Below, piece by piece: positions 1 through 9,015 of a stretch of 40,965 nucleotides of DNA. Each line of letters starts with the position of its first letter. Positions within the stretch are counted from its first letter, which is position 1. Both the position numbers and the translations under genes were made by a program. The stretch is from Fimbriimonadaceae bacterium (GTDB lineage: Bacteria > Armatimonadota > Fimbriimonadia > Fimbriimonadales > Fimbriimonadaceae): NCBI GenBank assembly GCA_019638775.1, contig JAHBTD010000006.1:1-40965 (forward strand). Reading direction: 5' to 3'. The notes beneath the pieces are model-generated. The model saw only the letters and a list, made by a program, of their open reading frames with translations. It had not been told where the DNA came from and ran no database searches.

Positions 1-59
1 AAGCAATGGACGCAGCTTAAACTCGGGGGAATTCTGTCTTGACATCGGGGTCCAGTTTA
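1..59 (+). mobile_element. End of an IS3-family insertion sequence (partial, runs off the window)
   Basis: These bases are the exact reverse complement of the start of the complete IS3-family element at 31324-32650. The terminal repeat, read on the minus strand, begins TAAACTGGACCCCGAT at position 59. The last codons of the transposase (…A-M-D-A-A-stop) are readable on the plus strand at 3-20, so this copy lies in the opposite orientation to the other one. The rest of the element is outside the window. It interrupts the VOC gene whose 5' fragment begins at position 60. Confidence 0.9.
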
Positions 60-177
60 TTTCCGTCGCGCCGAACGCCTTCTGATAAAACTCCAGCGCA
101 CGAGTGGCATCTTTAACAATGAGATACGGCATCGCGCCTTCATAGCCCTTCGGGATCGCGTTCACCTTGCCTGCCAT
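60..177 (-). pseudogene. 5' fragment of a PhnB-like VOC (glyoxalase-fold) gene, cut by an IS3 element
   Basis: Starts at ATG 177 (minus strand) with a good ribosome site (GGAGG) just upstream. It encodes about 39 residues, including AMPYLIVKDATRALEFYQKA and FGATE, the first beta-alpha unit of PhnB-like VOC proteins, and then runs into the IS end. The missing remainder is at 32651-33019 on the plus strand, which begins E-VMRIAGPNG. Joining at the GAA codon found at both edges gives FGATE-VMRIAG, the expected family sequence. The small overlap (GAA) fits a 3-base target duplication; one extra A at position 60 may belong to the IS. The promoter and start have therefore been separated from the rest of the gene by an inversion. 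Confidence 0.88.
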
Positions 178-553
178 GGATGACCTCCTACCTTAATAAG
201 TGGATAAACTTCAACTATGTTGGTCAATTGACAGAGGACTTCGCGATGTGGAGAACCACAAAAACAAACACTGTTTGAACCTATTATGCTGGCAACATCT
301 TATTCACTTATTCACCCGAGGAACCCCGTCCACTCCATCGTCGACGGTCCTTTTACCTCGGGCAAATGATAAATATGACCAACCTCGCTGCGGTCTTGTT
401 CAGAACCTCGCCATAAACGGCACGCTTCTTTTCAAAAAGTCAGATGAGAGGTCTATTGATCTTTGGCCCACCCCATCAACCGAGTGACCTGCCTCATGAT
501 ACACGGGGGCATTGAGTGAATCAGTATCTGGATCAACATCCGCCTGAGACCCT
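178..553. other. Non-coding stretch upstream of the split VOC gene
   Basis: No convincing gene is seen. A short open frame at 200-487 has no recognisable composition or family resemblance. The stretch must hold the promoter of the VOC fragment that starts at 177 (minus), but no clear -35/-10 pair could be assigned. Confidence 0.5.
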
Positions 554-1486
554 TTATTCGTGAATGCGCCGAAGAGGCAAGGTTGTACATCTGAATGCGC
601 CTGGCCATTGCGTGACTTCCGAGTAGTCGATCGGAATCGGCACCAGCCCCCGTCGGGTTAACTCGCCAGCCAGTCGTTCGCATCGCTCGTCCAGTATTAC
701 GTTACCATTTCCAATCGTCAGCGCGTTTATTCCAAGTCCCCGGACCTCGTCCTCTGTCGCATCGATGAGGTCGAAGTGCCGCTCGAACCAGCGAAGGGTT
801 TCCCCTGCAAAACTATGGCGAGCAAATACGGCAATAGATTCTCCGACCACATTGAACTTCGTGTCGAGGTGAATCACGCCTTGGTGGGGAAAGTGGAGCG
901 GCAGGACCTCCCGTGGACTGCCGAGCTGGACAAGCCGGCGGCGGAGTTCCTCTATTCCCGCCAGGTCCGTGGCCTCGCCAAGCCCGACGAGAACCTTTTC
1001 GCCCCACACCATAACATCGCCGCCCTCGATACGTCCGCGCTCCAGCCACATCACCCTCGACAGTCGGGGTAGCAGCGGACCCAGGGCTCGGACCTCCGAC
1101 CGCCGGTAACGGCTCCCCATACGAGCCACGAAGAACACATCGTCGACGGAAAACCCAATGTCCCGAGTGTAGTGCTGGCTGCAGATACCTCCAATATTCT
1201 CTAGTAGGAGGACTTCCACCCCATACTCCCGCAACCGTTGTGCCAAGCACTCTTGCTGCACACGAACACGGCGCCAATCATAAGTGGACCAGAAATTATG
1301 ACGGAGTTGTTTCCTGACGGATGATTCAAACAAGGACAGTATAGCCATCAAGTCGATCGTGTAAGGGTTCGCCCAGCACATCACAACCGTCGCGAGCCGA
1401 TCCGTCTCTGAACGCACATCCACCCGGATTTTATCAGTGTCGGCAAATGGGAACTCGGCGCCGTCCGCAGGACGATTAAGACCCAC
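554..1486 (-). CDS. Amidinotransferase / dimethylarginine dimethylaminohydrolase-like enzyme
   Basis: A 310-residue protein of the guanidine-modifying (pentein) superfamily, whose members hydrolyse or transfer amidino groups of arginine derivatives. Visible landmarks fit the Glu/His/Cys chemistry: QHYTRDIG near 104-111, EGGD at 154-157, HLDTKFN from His206, and the C-terminal catalytic-cysteine motif GAFRCTTLPL with Cys300. The length matches the family. The first 25 residues look non-conserved, so a slightly later start is possible. It stands alone: about 330 bases separate it from the next gene on the same strand. The exact substrate (dimethylarginine, arginine or a specialised amidine) cannot be read from the sequence. 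The family call is firm and the specific activity is open. Confidence 0.8.
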   Translation of the reverse strand: MGLNRPADGAEFPFADTDKIRVDVRSETDRLATVVMCWANPYTIDLMAILSLFESSVRKQLRHNFWSTYDWRRVRVQQECLAQRLREYGVEVLLLENIGGICSQHYTRDIGFSVDDVFFVARMGSRYRRSEVRALGPLLPRLSRVMWLERGRIEGGDVMVWGEKVLVGLGEATDLAGIEELRRRLVQLGSPREVLPLHFPHQGVIHLDTKFNVVGESIAVFARHSFAGETLRWFERHFDLIDATEDEVRGLGINALTIGNGNVILDERCERLAGELTRRGLVPIPIDYSEVTQWPGAFRCTTLPLRRIHE

Positions 1487-1816
1487 ATTGCTCTCCTTCG
1501 TCGAACGGCCTCACGTCTCGAACCATGAGCTCCACCACCGGCTCAACCCGCGTGAGTGAACTGCAGGCTCTCAAAGCCGATGTCGCAGGCCGGAACCAGT
1601 GCAACGACTGATTCGGCACGCTATTCATGAAAGTATTTTTTCAGTGAAACCCCGATGGGCATTCGCTCAATAACTCCGCCTATCGATAAATCCAATAAGT
1701 AGCGAGACCAATGAATCACACTCGCGCGATCGATTCGTTCTTGATCACCGATGGTCTAAGACAAACAGTTGACGATCGTAGGTCAATGTTTGGAGCCTAT
1801 TCGCCCCACGGACTCA
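1487..1816. other. Intergenic stretch, no gene seen
   Basis: Separates the carbonic anhydrase stop from the amidinotransferase start, both on the minus strand. No open frame with coding character, no T-tailed hairpin and no repeat was recognised. It presumably contains the amidinotransferase promoter. Confidence 0.45.
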
Positions 1817-2533
1817 TCATCCAAACGCCGTGACCTTGCCACTGTGTAAGTCGTAGACGGCGCCGACGACCTTCAGCGTTCCCTTCTTTACCGAACCGGC
1901 CAGGATCGGCTCCAGACGCTTGAGCCGCTCCACACCCCGCTCAACGTTGGCTTTGATGGCGTTATCGAGTATGTTGCCCTGCTTATTCTTCACCACTGCC
2001 ACGGCCGGCCTAATCAGATCGACAAGACCGCCGATGGAACCCGGCAGGGTGTCTTTGGCATCAATGTGCTTGATGGCAGCCTTGACCGCGCCGCACTGGC
2101 TATGACCCAGCACCAGGATCAGCCGTACGTCGAGTTCCGCAACCGCATACTCGATGCTTCCCTTCACGGAATCGCCCGCGCCGGTGATGACGTTTCCGGC
2201 CACGCGGACCACGAATAGGTCTCCCACGCCTTGATCGAAAATTAGTTCAGGGGCAACGCGTGAGTCCGCACAGCAGACGATCGCGGTAAGTGGAGCCTGA
2301 CCCTCCGCCAGTGGCACGAAATCCTCCGGTTTCCGGCGAGGGTGGGCAAGATCCCCCTTCATGAACCGTTTGTTCCCCTCGAGCAATTGAGCCAGCACCG
2401 TATCCGCATCCCGTCCTCCTGTCGGTAGATCGGCTGCCCGTCCCATCGTCGAAAGGGCGAGACCGGTCGCGCCAACCGCTAGTCCGGAAAGCCGCATGAA
2501 CTCACGCCGAGACACCGGTTTCGGAACTTGCAT
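1817..2533 (-). CDS. Tat-exported beta-class carbonic anhydrase
   Basis: A 238-residue protein converting CO2 and water to bicarbonate. The N-terminus has a twin-arginine motif, SRREFMRLSG (Arg9-Arg10), followed by a hydrophobic stretch to about residue 33. This predicts folded export to the periplasm rather than the usual cytoplasmic location. Zinc and catalytic motifs are complete: CADSRV (Cys88, Asp90, Arg92) and LGHSQCG (His144, Cys147). The start at 2533 has GGGAGG upstream; a nearby second ATG gives no better spacing. It lies 18 bases downstream of a LysR gene on the same strand, so the two are probably co-transcribed. Tat-exported beta carbonic anhydrases are known in several bacteria, but their role is less clear than that of the cytoplasmic form. 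Confidence 0.9.
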   Translation of the reverse strand: MQVPKPVSRREFMRLSGLAVGATGLALSTMGRAADLPTGGRDADTVLAQLLEGNKRFMKGDLAHPRRKPEDFVPLAEGQAPLTAIVCCADSRVAPELIFDQGVGDLFVVRVAGNVITGAGDSVKGSIEYAVAELDVRLILVLGHSQCGAVKAAIKHIDAKDTLPGSIGGLVDLIRPAVAVVKNKQGNILDNAIKANVERGVERLKRLEPILAGSVKKGTLKVVGAVYDLHSGKVTAFG

Positions 2534-2551
2534 GACATGCCTCCCTCAAAA

Positions 2552-3487
2552 TCAGCAGTCAGGTTCAACATCCTTTTCGTTCGACAACACCAAGCATTCT
2601 GTCTTCTGAGGAAGAACCGATCTCTTTTCAATGGTGAAACTTACAAACGTTCGTAAGTAAGGATTTTGGTTTTCTCTTTTCCAAAAGACTCGTACGGGCA
2701 AGAACATGTCCCTAATCGGAACAAATCGAGTGTGATGAGAGGCAATGTTTTGAGATCCAGCGATGGTTAATGCAACCCCTCTTCCTGTCGCCACGAGAAT
2801 TGGACAACATTCTCCATCGCCTTTAATGTAAATCTTCGGCCTCCGTGTCATCCCTTTGATCAGACGGGCGACTCTGTCATGCCATTCCGCGACCTCTTCT
2901 CGGTGATGAAGAATGATCGTGTCATCCTTCAGGTCGGAAAGCTGAATTTCCTTTCGTGTTGATAGCGGATGTTTTTTGGGAAGAAGAACACCCAAATTTT
3001 CTGAATCGACCTCATGGCTTTCGATCTCGGGGTCGTAGATCACTCCTTCCACAAAGCCCACATCAAGACACCCATTCTTTACGAGCTTGACGATTTCTTT
3101 ACTCGTTTTCTCTCGAAGATCCAGCGTGATTTTTGGGAAACGAACTTGAAACTCGTCAATAACCGCAGGGAAGCGAGCCATAAATGCCGCCCTCGAAAAT
3201 CCAATCTTAAGGATGCCGGTCGTCTTTTTCCCGACGGCACGGATATCCGATTCAATCCTTGAAATAGCCGACGCAATCTCCCGTGCTTCTCTCAGAAGCA
3301 GAACGCCCGCTCCAGTCAACCGGACGCGTCTCGTAGTTCTTTCAAACAACTTGGTGTCCAGTTCATGTTCCAACGAAGCAATAAGTCTCGTAAGTGGCGG
3401 CTGAGACATCCCGAGAATCTCAGCGCTTTTTCTAAAGTTGAGTTCCTCTGCAACAACGATGAATGCCTTCAACTTGCCAACGTCCAT
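2552..3487 (-). CDS. LysR-family transcriptional regulator
   Basis: A 311-residue regulator with the standard winged helix-turn-helix at residues 1-60 (LKAFIVVAEELNFRKSAEIL, then SQPPLTRLIASLEHELDTKL) followed by the periplasmic-binding-protein-like effector domain. Length is typical. The start is ATG 3487. It directly precedes the carbonic anhydrase gene with 18 bases between, which suggests an operon. LysR regulators more often face their target divergently, and here the divergent neighbour is a methyltransferase gene at 3645, leaving a shared 157-base control region. The effector-domain sequence resembles the aromatic/CbbR-like branch only in general terms, so no ligand is proposed. Confidence 0.88.
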   Translation of the reverse strand: MDVGKLKAFIVVAEELNFRKSAEILGMSQPPLTRLIASLEHELDTKLFERTTRRVRLTGAGVLLLREAREIASAISRIESDIRAVGKKTTGILKIGFSRAAFMARFPAVIDEFQVRFPKITLDLREKTSKEIVKLVKNGCLDVGFVEGVIYDPEIESHEVDSENLGVLLPKKHPLSTRKEIQLSDLKDDTIILHHREEVAEWHDRVARLIKGMTRRPKIYIKGDGECCPILVATGRGVALTIAGSQNIASHHTRFVPIRDMFLPVRVFWKRENQNPYLRTFVSFTIEKRSVLPQKTECLVLSNEKDVEPDC

Positions 3488-3644
3488 GCTGCACTATTAC
3501 CTTTTCAGTATCAATAGATCAATAAATGAGGAACGATCGAAGTCAGCATCCATGCTACTATCGCAACGCGGTAAGAATTAGAAGGGATTACATGATGGAG
3601 ATTCGGGAGGAGCGTGGAACGCCGAGTTTTACGAGGATGGGGAA

Positions 3645-4349
3645 ATGTCACAAGAGAACAAAATGGCGAAGGAGTTTTTTGATAAACAGGCTTCGGAGAC
3701 CTATGATCAACGTATCAAACCGATCGCCCCGATCATCGATAACCTGCATTTCTTGATACGCTTGATCCTGAAAGACCTTCCCTCCGACGCACATATTCTC
3801 TGCGTCGGAGTCGGAACCGGGACGGAAATATTGGAATTAGCGCAAGCGTTTCCTTATTGGCGGTTTACCGGGATCGATCCCTCCGCATCGATGCTCGATG
3901 TCTGCCGGAAGCGCCTGCAGCAGAGCGGGCTTCTGACTCGTTGCGAGTTGTATCATGGATATCTGTCGGACCTGCCGAAGATCGAACAGTTTGACGCAAT
4001 TCTCTGTCTGCTCGTGGCTCATTTCCTAAAAGATAGCCAAGAGCGACAGGCCCTTTTCAACAGAATGGCGGCACGGTTAAAGGTGGCTGGCTATGTGATC
4101 CATGCAGAAATTAGCTACGATCTGTCGGCAGTGGAGTTTCCGGACATCGGTGAAAAATGGAAAACCCTCCACAGGGTAGCGGGCGCATCGGAAGAACGGG
4201 TGGCAAATATCCTAAAAACATTACAAGAAGACGTCGCGGTGTTGCCGCCCGCCTCGACCGAACATCTGTTCCTGAACAGCGGGTTGCCGATGCCGATCCC
4301 GTTCTTCCAGTCATTGCTCATCCGGGCTTGGTACGCCCAAAAAACGTAA
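3645..4349 (+). CDS. Class I SAM-dependent methyltransferase
   Basis: A 234-residue methyltransferase. Motif I is VGVGTGTE at about 54-61 (glycine-rich SAM loop) and the acidic loop after strand 2 is GIDPSASMLD near 76-85; AILCLLVAHFL fits motif IV. The ribosome site GAGGATGGGG is placed for the ATG at 3645, which rules out the earlier in-frame codons. It diverges from the LysR gene. A YCII-type gene follows 89 bases later on the same strand. The substrate cannot be inferred; the fold resembles small trans-aconitate or ubiE-like enzymes. Confidence 0.82.
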   Translation: MSQENKMAKEFFDKQASETYDQRIKPIAPIIDNLHFLIRLILKDLPSDAHILCVGVGTGTEILELAQAFPYWRFTGIDPSASMLDVCRKRLQQSGLLTRCELYHGYLSDLPKIEQFDAILCLLVAHFLKDSQERQALFNRMAARLKVAGYVIHAEISYDLSAVEFPDIGEKWKTLHRVAGASEERVANILKTLQEDVAVLPPASTEHLFLNSGLPMPIPFFQSLLIRAWYAQKT

Positions 4350-4438
4350 ACGTAGATGACGCTTTCGCTGAAACAGTTGAAGCGATCCGGGAATCAGCCT
4401 TCGATTTCATCTCATCCTATGTCATGGGAGGGTCACTC

Positions 4439-4816
4439 ATGAAATATCTGTTGCTGGTCCATCATAATGAGGACACGTTTAACAAGATCACAGAAGTAAA
4501 GCGGAAGGAAATGCTCGAGGAATCAATCCAGCTCTGCCACCGGCTCGACGGCAAGAGGCAATACGTTCATGCCTCCCCGTTGCAGCCTGAGTCGACAGGA
4601 ATCGTCGTTCGGGTGCGCAACGGAAAGGCAACGGTAACCGATGGACCGTTCGCCGAGACAAAAGAGCAACTCGCCGGCTACTTTCTCATCGAAGCCCAGG
4701 ATCGTGATGACGCCGTTCGTATCGCCAAGCTGATACCCGGCGCTCGTATTGGAACAGTCGAAGTCAGGCCGCTAAGAGAGATCACCGGTCTGCCGGGCGA
4801 AGCGAAGCAACCATGA
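4439..4816 (+). CDS. YCII/DGPF-domain protein
   Basis: A 125-residue protein of the YCII-related family, recognised by its start MKYLLLVHHNED and the signature VTDGPFAETKEQLAGYF (DGPF at 68-71). These ferredoxin-like proteins are small dimers. In many bacteria they are encoded beside ECF sigma factors, and their chemistry is poorly known. GGGAGG lies 8 bases before ATG 4439. A frame open from further upstream overlaps the methyltransferase gene and is not needed. A second family member lies at 20305. Confidence 0.88.
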   Translation: MKYLLLVHHNEDTFNKITEVKRKEMLEESIQLCHRLDGKRQYVHASPLQPESTGIVVRVRNGKATVTDGPFAETKEQLAGYFLIEAQDRDDAVRIAKLIPGARIGTVEVRPLREITGLPGEAKQP

Positions 4817-4951
4817 CTTCATAATATCCGGTGCAGTCATGGCCTCTTGATTCTCTCACCAAGCCAATGGCAAGGCTACCGCCCCCCAGGAAGCCGGTGG
4901 AATGCCCCTATTGAGCCGCGACAATCCGATACGTCATACTACGCTGAAACT

Positions 4952-7543
4952 ATGGATCCCACTTTTGCATCGCCGGATAGCGCACTGACCGAGCGGCACC
5001 GGGCACTATTGGAGGTTGCGGAAGCGATCTCTGTACACTGCGACCTGCACAAACTCTTTCGCGATTTAGTCCAGCGCCTCCCCCGGGTGGTACATGTGAA
5101 CTTCGCGTCCCTCTCCTTGCACGACCCGACACGCAACCACATTCGCCTCCAGACCATTCAAGCGAACGTGCCGGCTGAGTTCGCGGGCGGCCATGAGGAG
5201 CCTCTCGATGAGACTCCCGCCGGCTTGGTTTTTCTCACACAGCAGCCGATCCTCGTGCCCAACCTTGCCGACGAACATCGTTGGCCCAAGGTCGTTCAAC
5301 GTATGAAGGAGGACGGCATCAATTCGCTTTGCGTCGTCCCCCTGACCACCGCCGTGCGGCGACTGGGAGCCATGGGATTTTCGAGCCTGCGGAAGGAAGC
5401 GTATAGCGAATTGGACGTGGAATTTCTCCATCAGGTCGGGAAGCAGGTCGCAGTGGCGGTCGACAACGTCCTGCACCATCAGGAACTGATCCACGATCGG
5501 GATCGATTGCGCCTTCTGCTGGAGGTCACGGAATCCATCGCTTTACACTATGACGTGGACCGCCTGCTGCACGACCTCGCGCAACGGCTTCCCAGCATCG
5601 TCCCCTTCGACTACATCAACATCGTACTGCATGATCCGGCCAAGGAAGTCATGCGCCTCCGATTGTTGGTCACGTCGATACCCGTTACGATCAAGCAGGG
5701 ACTCGAATTGCCGATGGAGGAATCCCCCGGAGGTCTCGTCTGGAAAACGCAGAAACCCTTGACCGTGCCTGACATTGAAAATGAGCGCCGCTTCCCCAAA
5801 TTGATCACGTTGCTGCGGGAGAACGGCGTGCAGTCTTTCTGCGTCGTGCCGCTGACCACCGCGAACCAACGCCTCGGCGCCCTGGGATTCGGCAGTCTGG
5901 AGCGCCGAATCTATGAAGCGTCCGAGATCGAATTCATGCACCAAGCCGCGAAGCAAGTCGCCATCGCCGTCGAGAACGCGCTGAACTATGAACGTGCGCA
6001 GTCCACTCAATCGCAACTTACACGTGAGCGAGACCATCAACGGTTGCTGCTTGAAGTGAACAACGCCGTCATCACCCATCTTGATCTCAACGACTTGTTC
6101 ATGGCCGTCAGTGAGTGCTTGAGAAAAGTGATTCAGCACGACGGGTCCAGTCTGCTGCTTTGCGACGAGGAGACCGGGAAGTGGCGTATTCATGTGTTGG
6201 ATTTTCAGAACAACGAAAGTTTCGTTGAAGAAGGAACAATTGAAGAGAGTACGGAGTCTCCGTCCTGTCTCGCGATCAACACGGGTAAAGCCGCGCTGTT
6301 TAGAGAACAGGATCTGAAAGAGATGGCAAACTCTTCGCCTTGCGCGCAAGACCTCCTTGACCGTGGCGTGAAATCGTTCTGCTCTCTCCCGCTCCTTGCG
6401 CACAAACGCACGCTCGGTGCATTGAACGTGGGTCGACGAAGAGACGACGGCTTTATGTCGGAGGACGTGGAGTTGCTCAGCCAGGTCGCGAAGCAAGTCG
6501 CCATCGCCGTCGAGAACGCCTTGGCCTATAAGCAAATTGCGCAGCTGAAGGATAAGTTAACGGAAGAAAAACTGTACCTTGAAGAAGAAATTCAGACGGA
6601 CTACAACTTTGAAGAAATTATCGGCGAGAGCCGGGCGCTCAAGCAAGTCCTCAAGCAGGTCGAGACGGTCGCCCCCACGGACTCCACGGTCTTGATCCTG
6701 GGTGAAACCGGCAGCGGGAAAGAGCTCGTCGCCCGAGCGCTCCACTATCTGAGCAACCGACGGGAACGCACGTTCGTAAAACTAAATTGCGCTGCGATCC
6801 CGACCGGCCTGCTCGAAAGCGAATTGTTCGGACACGAAAAGGGGGCCTTTACCGGTGCGATTGCGACCAAGGTCGGCCGGTTTGAATTGGCCGACCGAGG
6901 AACGCTTTTCCTCGACGAAGTGGGAGAAATTCCCCTAGAACTCCAAGTCAAGCTCCTCCGGGTGCTCCAGGAGCAGGAATTCGAACGGCTGGGTGGCACT
7001 CGCACCATTCGTACGAGTGTGCGGGTCGTCGCGGCCACGAATCGGGACCTCGCTAAAATGGTGGAAGAGCAGAAGTTTCGCAGCGATCTTTACTACCGGC
7101 TCAAGGTTTTCCCGGTCACCCTCCCGCCGCTTCGGGAGCGTCCGGATGATATTCCGTTGTTGATCCGGCACTTCGCTCAGAAATTCGCCCAACGGATGAA
7201 GAAACACATCGAAACGATTCCATCCGAGGCTATGAAGGCGCTGCAGAATTATTCATGGCCCGGGAACGTGCGCGAGCTGGAAAACTTCGTCGAACGCGCC
7301 GTCATCCTGACGCATGGATCGGACCTCTACGTGTCGCTGGCTGAATTGAAACCGACGCAGAACCACGTGGAGAATTCCGCGGCTGTCACCCTCGAACAGG
7401 CCGAGCGCGAACATATTCTCAGAACCCTGCGCGAGTCGAGCTGGATCATCGGTGGGGCCGCTGGTGCCGCGGCAAAGCTCGGCATGAAACGGACTACCCT
7501 CCAATCCAAAATGCAAAAGCTCGGGATTGCCCGTCCTCGGTAA
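4952..7543 (+). CDS. Sigma54-dependent activator with three GAF domains (FhlA-like)
   Basis: About 863 residues from ATG 4952; a TTG at 4847 in the same frame would add 35 residues of low-complexity sequence and is less likely. Three tandem GAF sensor domains (roughly 20-165, 190-340, 370-525) each end in a near-repeat of [15 protein letters not shown] coiled linker precedes a sigma54-interaction AAA+ domain: Walker A GETGSGKE near 583, the GAFTGA loop near 630, Walker [11 protein letters not shown] Fis-type helix-turn-helix closes the protein ([15 protein letters not shown]). The layout matches FhlA-like activators, which sense small ligands or cofactors and open sigma54 promoters. No -24/-12 promoter was found nearby, so its targets are unknown. 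It follows the YCII gene by 135 bases. Confidence 0.9.
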   Translation: MDPTFASPDSALTERHRALLEVAEAISVHCDLHKLFRDLVQRLPRVVHVNFASLSLHDPTRNHIRLQTIQANVPAEFAGGHEEPLDETPAGLVFLTQQPILVPNLADEHRWPKVVQRMKEDGINSLCVVPLTTAVRRLGAMGFSSLRKEAYSELDVEFLHQVGKQVAVAVDNVLHHQELIHDRDRLRLLLEVTESIALHYDVDRLLHDLAQRLPSIVPFDYINIVLHDPAKEVMRLRLLVTSIPVTIKQGLELPMEESPGGLVWKTQKPLTVPDIENERRFPKLITLLRENGVQSFCVVPLTTANQRLGALGFGSLERRIYEASEIEFMHQAAKQVAIAVENALNYERAQSTQSQLTRERDHQRLLLEVNNAVITHLDLNDLFMAVSECLRKVIQHDGSSLLLCDEETGKWRIHVLDFQNNESFVEEGTIEESTESPSCLAINTGKAALFREQDLKEMANSSPCAQDLLDRGVKSFCSLPLLAHKRTLGALNVGRRRDDGFMSEDVELLSQVAKQVAIAVENALAYKQIAQLKDKLTEEKLYLEEEIQTDYNFEEIIGESRALKQVLKQVETVAPTDSTVLILGETGSGKELVARALHYLSNRRERTFVKLNCAAIPTGLLESELFGHEKGAFTGAIATKVGRFELADRGTLFLDEVGEIPLELQVKLLRVLQEQEFERLGGTRTIRTSVRVVAATNRDLAKMVEEQKFRSDLYYRLKVFPVTLPPLRERPDDIPLLIRHFAQKFAQRMKKHIETIPSEAMKALQNYSWPGNVRELENFVERAVILTHGSDLYVSLAELKPTQNHVENSAAVTLEQAEREHILRTLRESSWIIGGAAGAAAKLGMKRTTLQSKMQKLGIARPR

Positions 7544-7693
7544 TGCCGACCTGTGACAGGAGCGTATGGAGACCTTGAAAACTCTCTCAAGACGCGGCGT
7601 CCGACAAAGCCTTCATCTCGTCCATCACGCGGGGGGCGGACCGGCGGCTCACGCCGGTTGGCGCATCGTTGATCATTCAGTTGCGGGACGCCG

Positions 7694-7864
7694 ATGTTGA
7701 TCGATATCGCTCCTCTGAAGAAGTATGCCGATTTTCGTCTCCTCTTCATCGGTCAGATGATCTCCTATCTCGGCACGATGGTCAGCTATATGGCCGTCTC
7801 GTATCAGGTGTATCAACTGACGCATTCGACCGCCCTCGTAGGTGCATTGGGTGTCGCGCAACTA
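7694..7864 (+). pseudogene. 5' part of an MFS transporter gene, interrupted by IS630
   Basis: Encodes the first 57 residues of a major facilitator transporter: the cytoplasmic leader DIAPLKKYADFRLLFIGQMI and TM1 (SYLGTMVSYMAVSYQVYQL), an N-terminus typical of EntS-like exporters. Translation is broken at the CTAG where the IS630 entered. Excising the IS and one TA rejoins it in frame as VAQL-GPVFIFG with the piece at 9013-10040. No strong ribosome site precedes ATG 7694. Confidence 0.85.
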
Positions 7865-9012
7865 GTGTCCTGTCTCTGAAGTTCATGGAATAAGTTGTGC
7901 ACCGCTGGTGTTCTAGGGAGGACACCATGCGAACAGGACGACCAACCGCTCCGCTGATTTTGACGATGACCGAACGAGAGACCCTACAGCAATGGACACG
8001 TCGCCCGAAAACCGCTCAGGCCTTGGCGCAGCGAGCCCGGATGATTCTGGCCTGTGCCGCGGGGCAGACGAATACCGCCGTGGCTCGGGATGTGCGTGTG
8101 GCGCAGCAAACCGTCTGTAAATGGCGGCAGCGCTTTGTGACCCACCGCCTCGATGGGCTGCTGGATGAACCGCGCCCCGGCGCGCCACGCAGGGTGACCG
8201 ACGTGGAAGTGGAACGGATTGTCACTCAGACCTTGAAGACGACACCGACCCACGCGACCCACTGGAGCACCCGCGCCATGGCGCAGCGGAGCGGAGTGAG
8301 CCGGAGTACCGTGCATCGTATTTGGCGAGCCTTTGGCCTTCAGCCGCATCGGAGTGAGACGTTCAAGCTGTCGGCCGATCCGCTGTTTGTCGAGAAGGTG
8401 CGCGATATTGTGGGGCTCTATCTCCATCCTCCGGACAAAGCGCTGGTCTTGTGCGTCGATGAGAAGGCACAGATTCAAGCCCTGGACCGTACACGTCCGT
8501 TGTTGCTGATGCGCCCGGGGCAGGTCGAGCGCCGCACGCATGACTATCGTCGTCATGGTACGACCTCGCTCTTCGCCGCCTTGGAAGTCAAAACGAGCCG
8601 GGTCATTGGGCAACTCCATCAACGACATCGTGCCGTTGAATTCCGTCAATTCCTCGACACGATCGACGCCAGCGTCCCGTCCCACTTGGACGTGCATATG
8701 ATCCTGGACAATTACGGCACCCATAAAACCGCTCGGATTCGTCGGTGGCTGTTGAAGCACCCACGGTTTCATCTGCACTTCACCCCCACCAGCGCCTCCT
8801 GGATCAATCTGGTGGAACGCTGGTTCGCGCTGCTCACCGAGCGCCAACTACGCCGATGCGTTCACTCCAGTGTCCGAGCCCTCAAGGCCGCCATCCAGCA
8901 GTACATCACCGTGACCAACAGGCACCCCAAACCCTTCATATGGACCAAAACCGCCGATGAAATCCTGGCCAGCGTCGCCCGATTTTGTCAGCAAACTTCA
9001 GAGACAGGACAC
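7865..9012 (+). mobile_element. Complete IS630-family insertion sequence (1,148 bases)
   Basis: Perfect terminal inverted repeats begin GTGTCCTGTCTCTGAAGTT at 7865 and end with the complement at 9012. It is flanked by TA on both sides (7863-7864 and 9013-9014) within a regenerated CTAG, the known target preference of IS630. It carries one transposase gene in the plus orientation. The perfect ends and intact gene suggest a recent insertion. Confidence 0.93.
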
Positions 9013-9015
9013 TAG
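7927..9015 (+). CDS. IS630-family transposase
   Basis: A 362-residue DDE transposase. N-terminal helix-turn-helix (TNTAVARDVRVAQQTVCKWR), a second Arg-rich HTH, then the catalytic core: CVDEKAQIQ (first Asp near 177), ILDNYGTHK (second Asp near 261) and SWINLVERWF (Glu near 296). AGGGAGG supports ATG 7927 over a GTG 30 bases upstream. The stop codon TAG at 9013-9015 is not within the IS: its TA is the duplicated target and its G belongs to the MFS gene, so the target site supplies translation termination. The gene appears intact. Confidence 0.92.
   Translation: MRTGRPTAPLILTMTERETLQQWTRRPKTAQALAQRARMILACAAGQTNTAVARDVRVAQQTVCKWRQRFVTHRLDGLLDEPRPGAPRRVTDVEVERIVTQTLKTTPTHATHWSTRAMAQRSGVSRSTVHRIWRAFGLQPHRSETFKLSADPLFVEKVRDIVGLYLHPPDKALVLCVDEKAQIQALDRTRPLLLMRPGQVERRTHDYRRHGTTSLFAALEVKTSRVIGQLHQRHRAVEFRQFLDTIDASVPSHLDVHMILDNYGTHKTARIRRWLLKHPRFHLHFTPTSASWINLVERWFALLTERQLRRCVHSSVRALKAAIQQYITVTNRHPKPFIWTKTADEILASVARFCQQTSETGH

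Noticed and set aside
5543-6535. Long open frame on the minus strand opposite the triple-GAF gene
   Set aside because: It is antisense to clear GAF domains and its translation has no family resemblance. High-GC codon bias often leaves such shadow frames.
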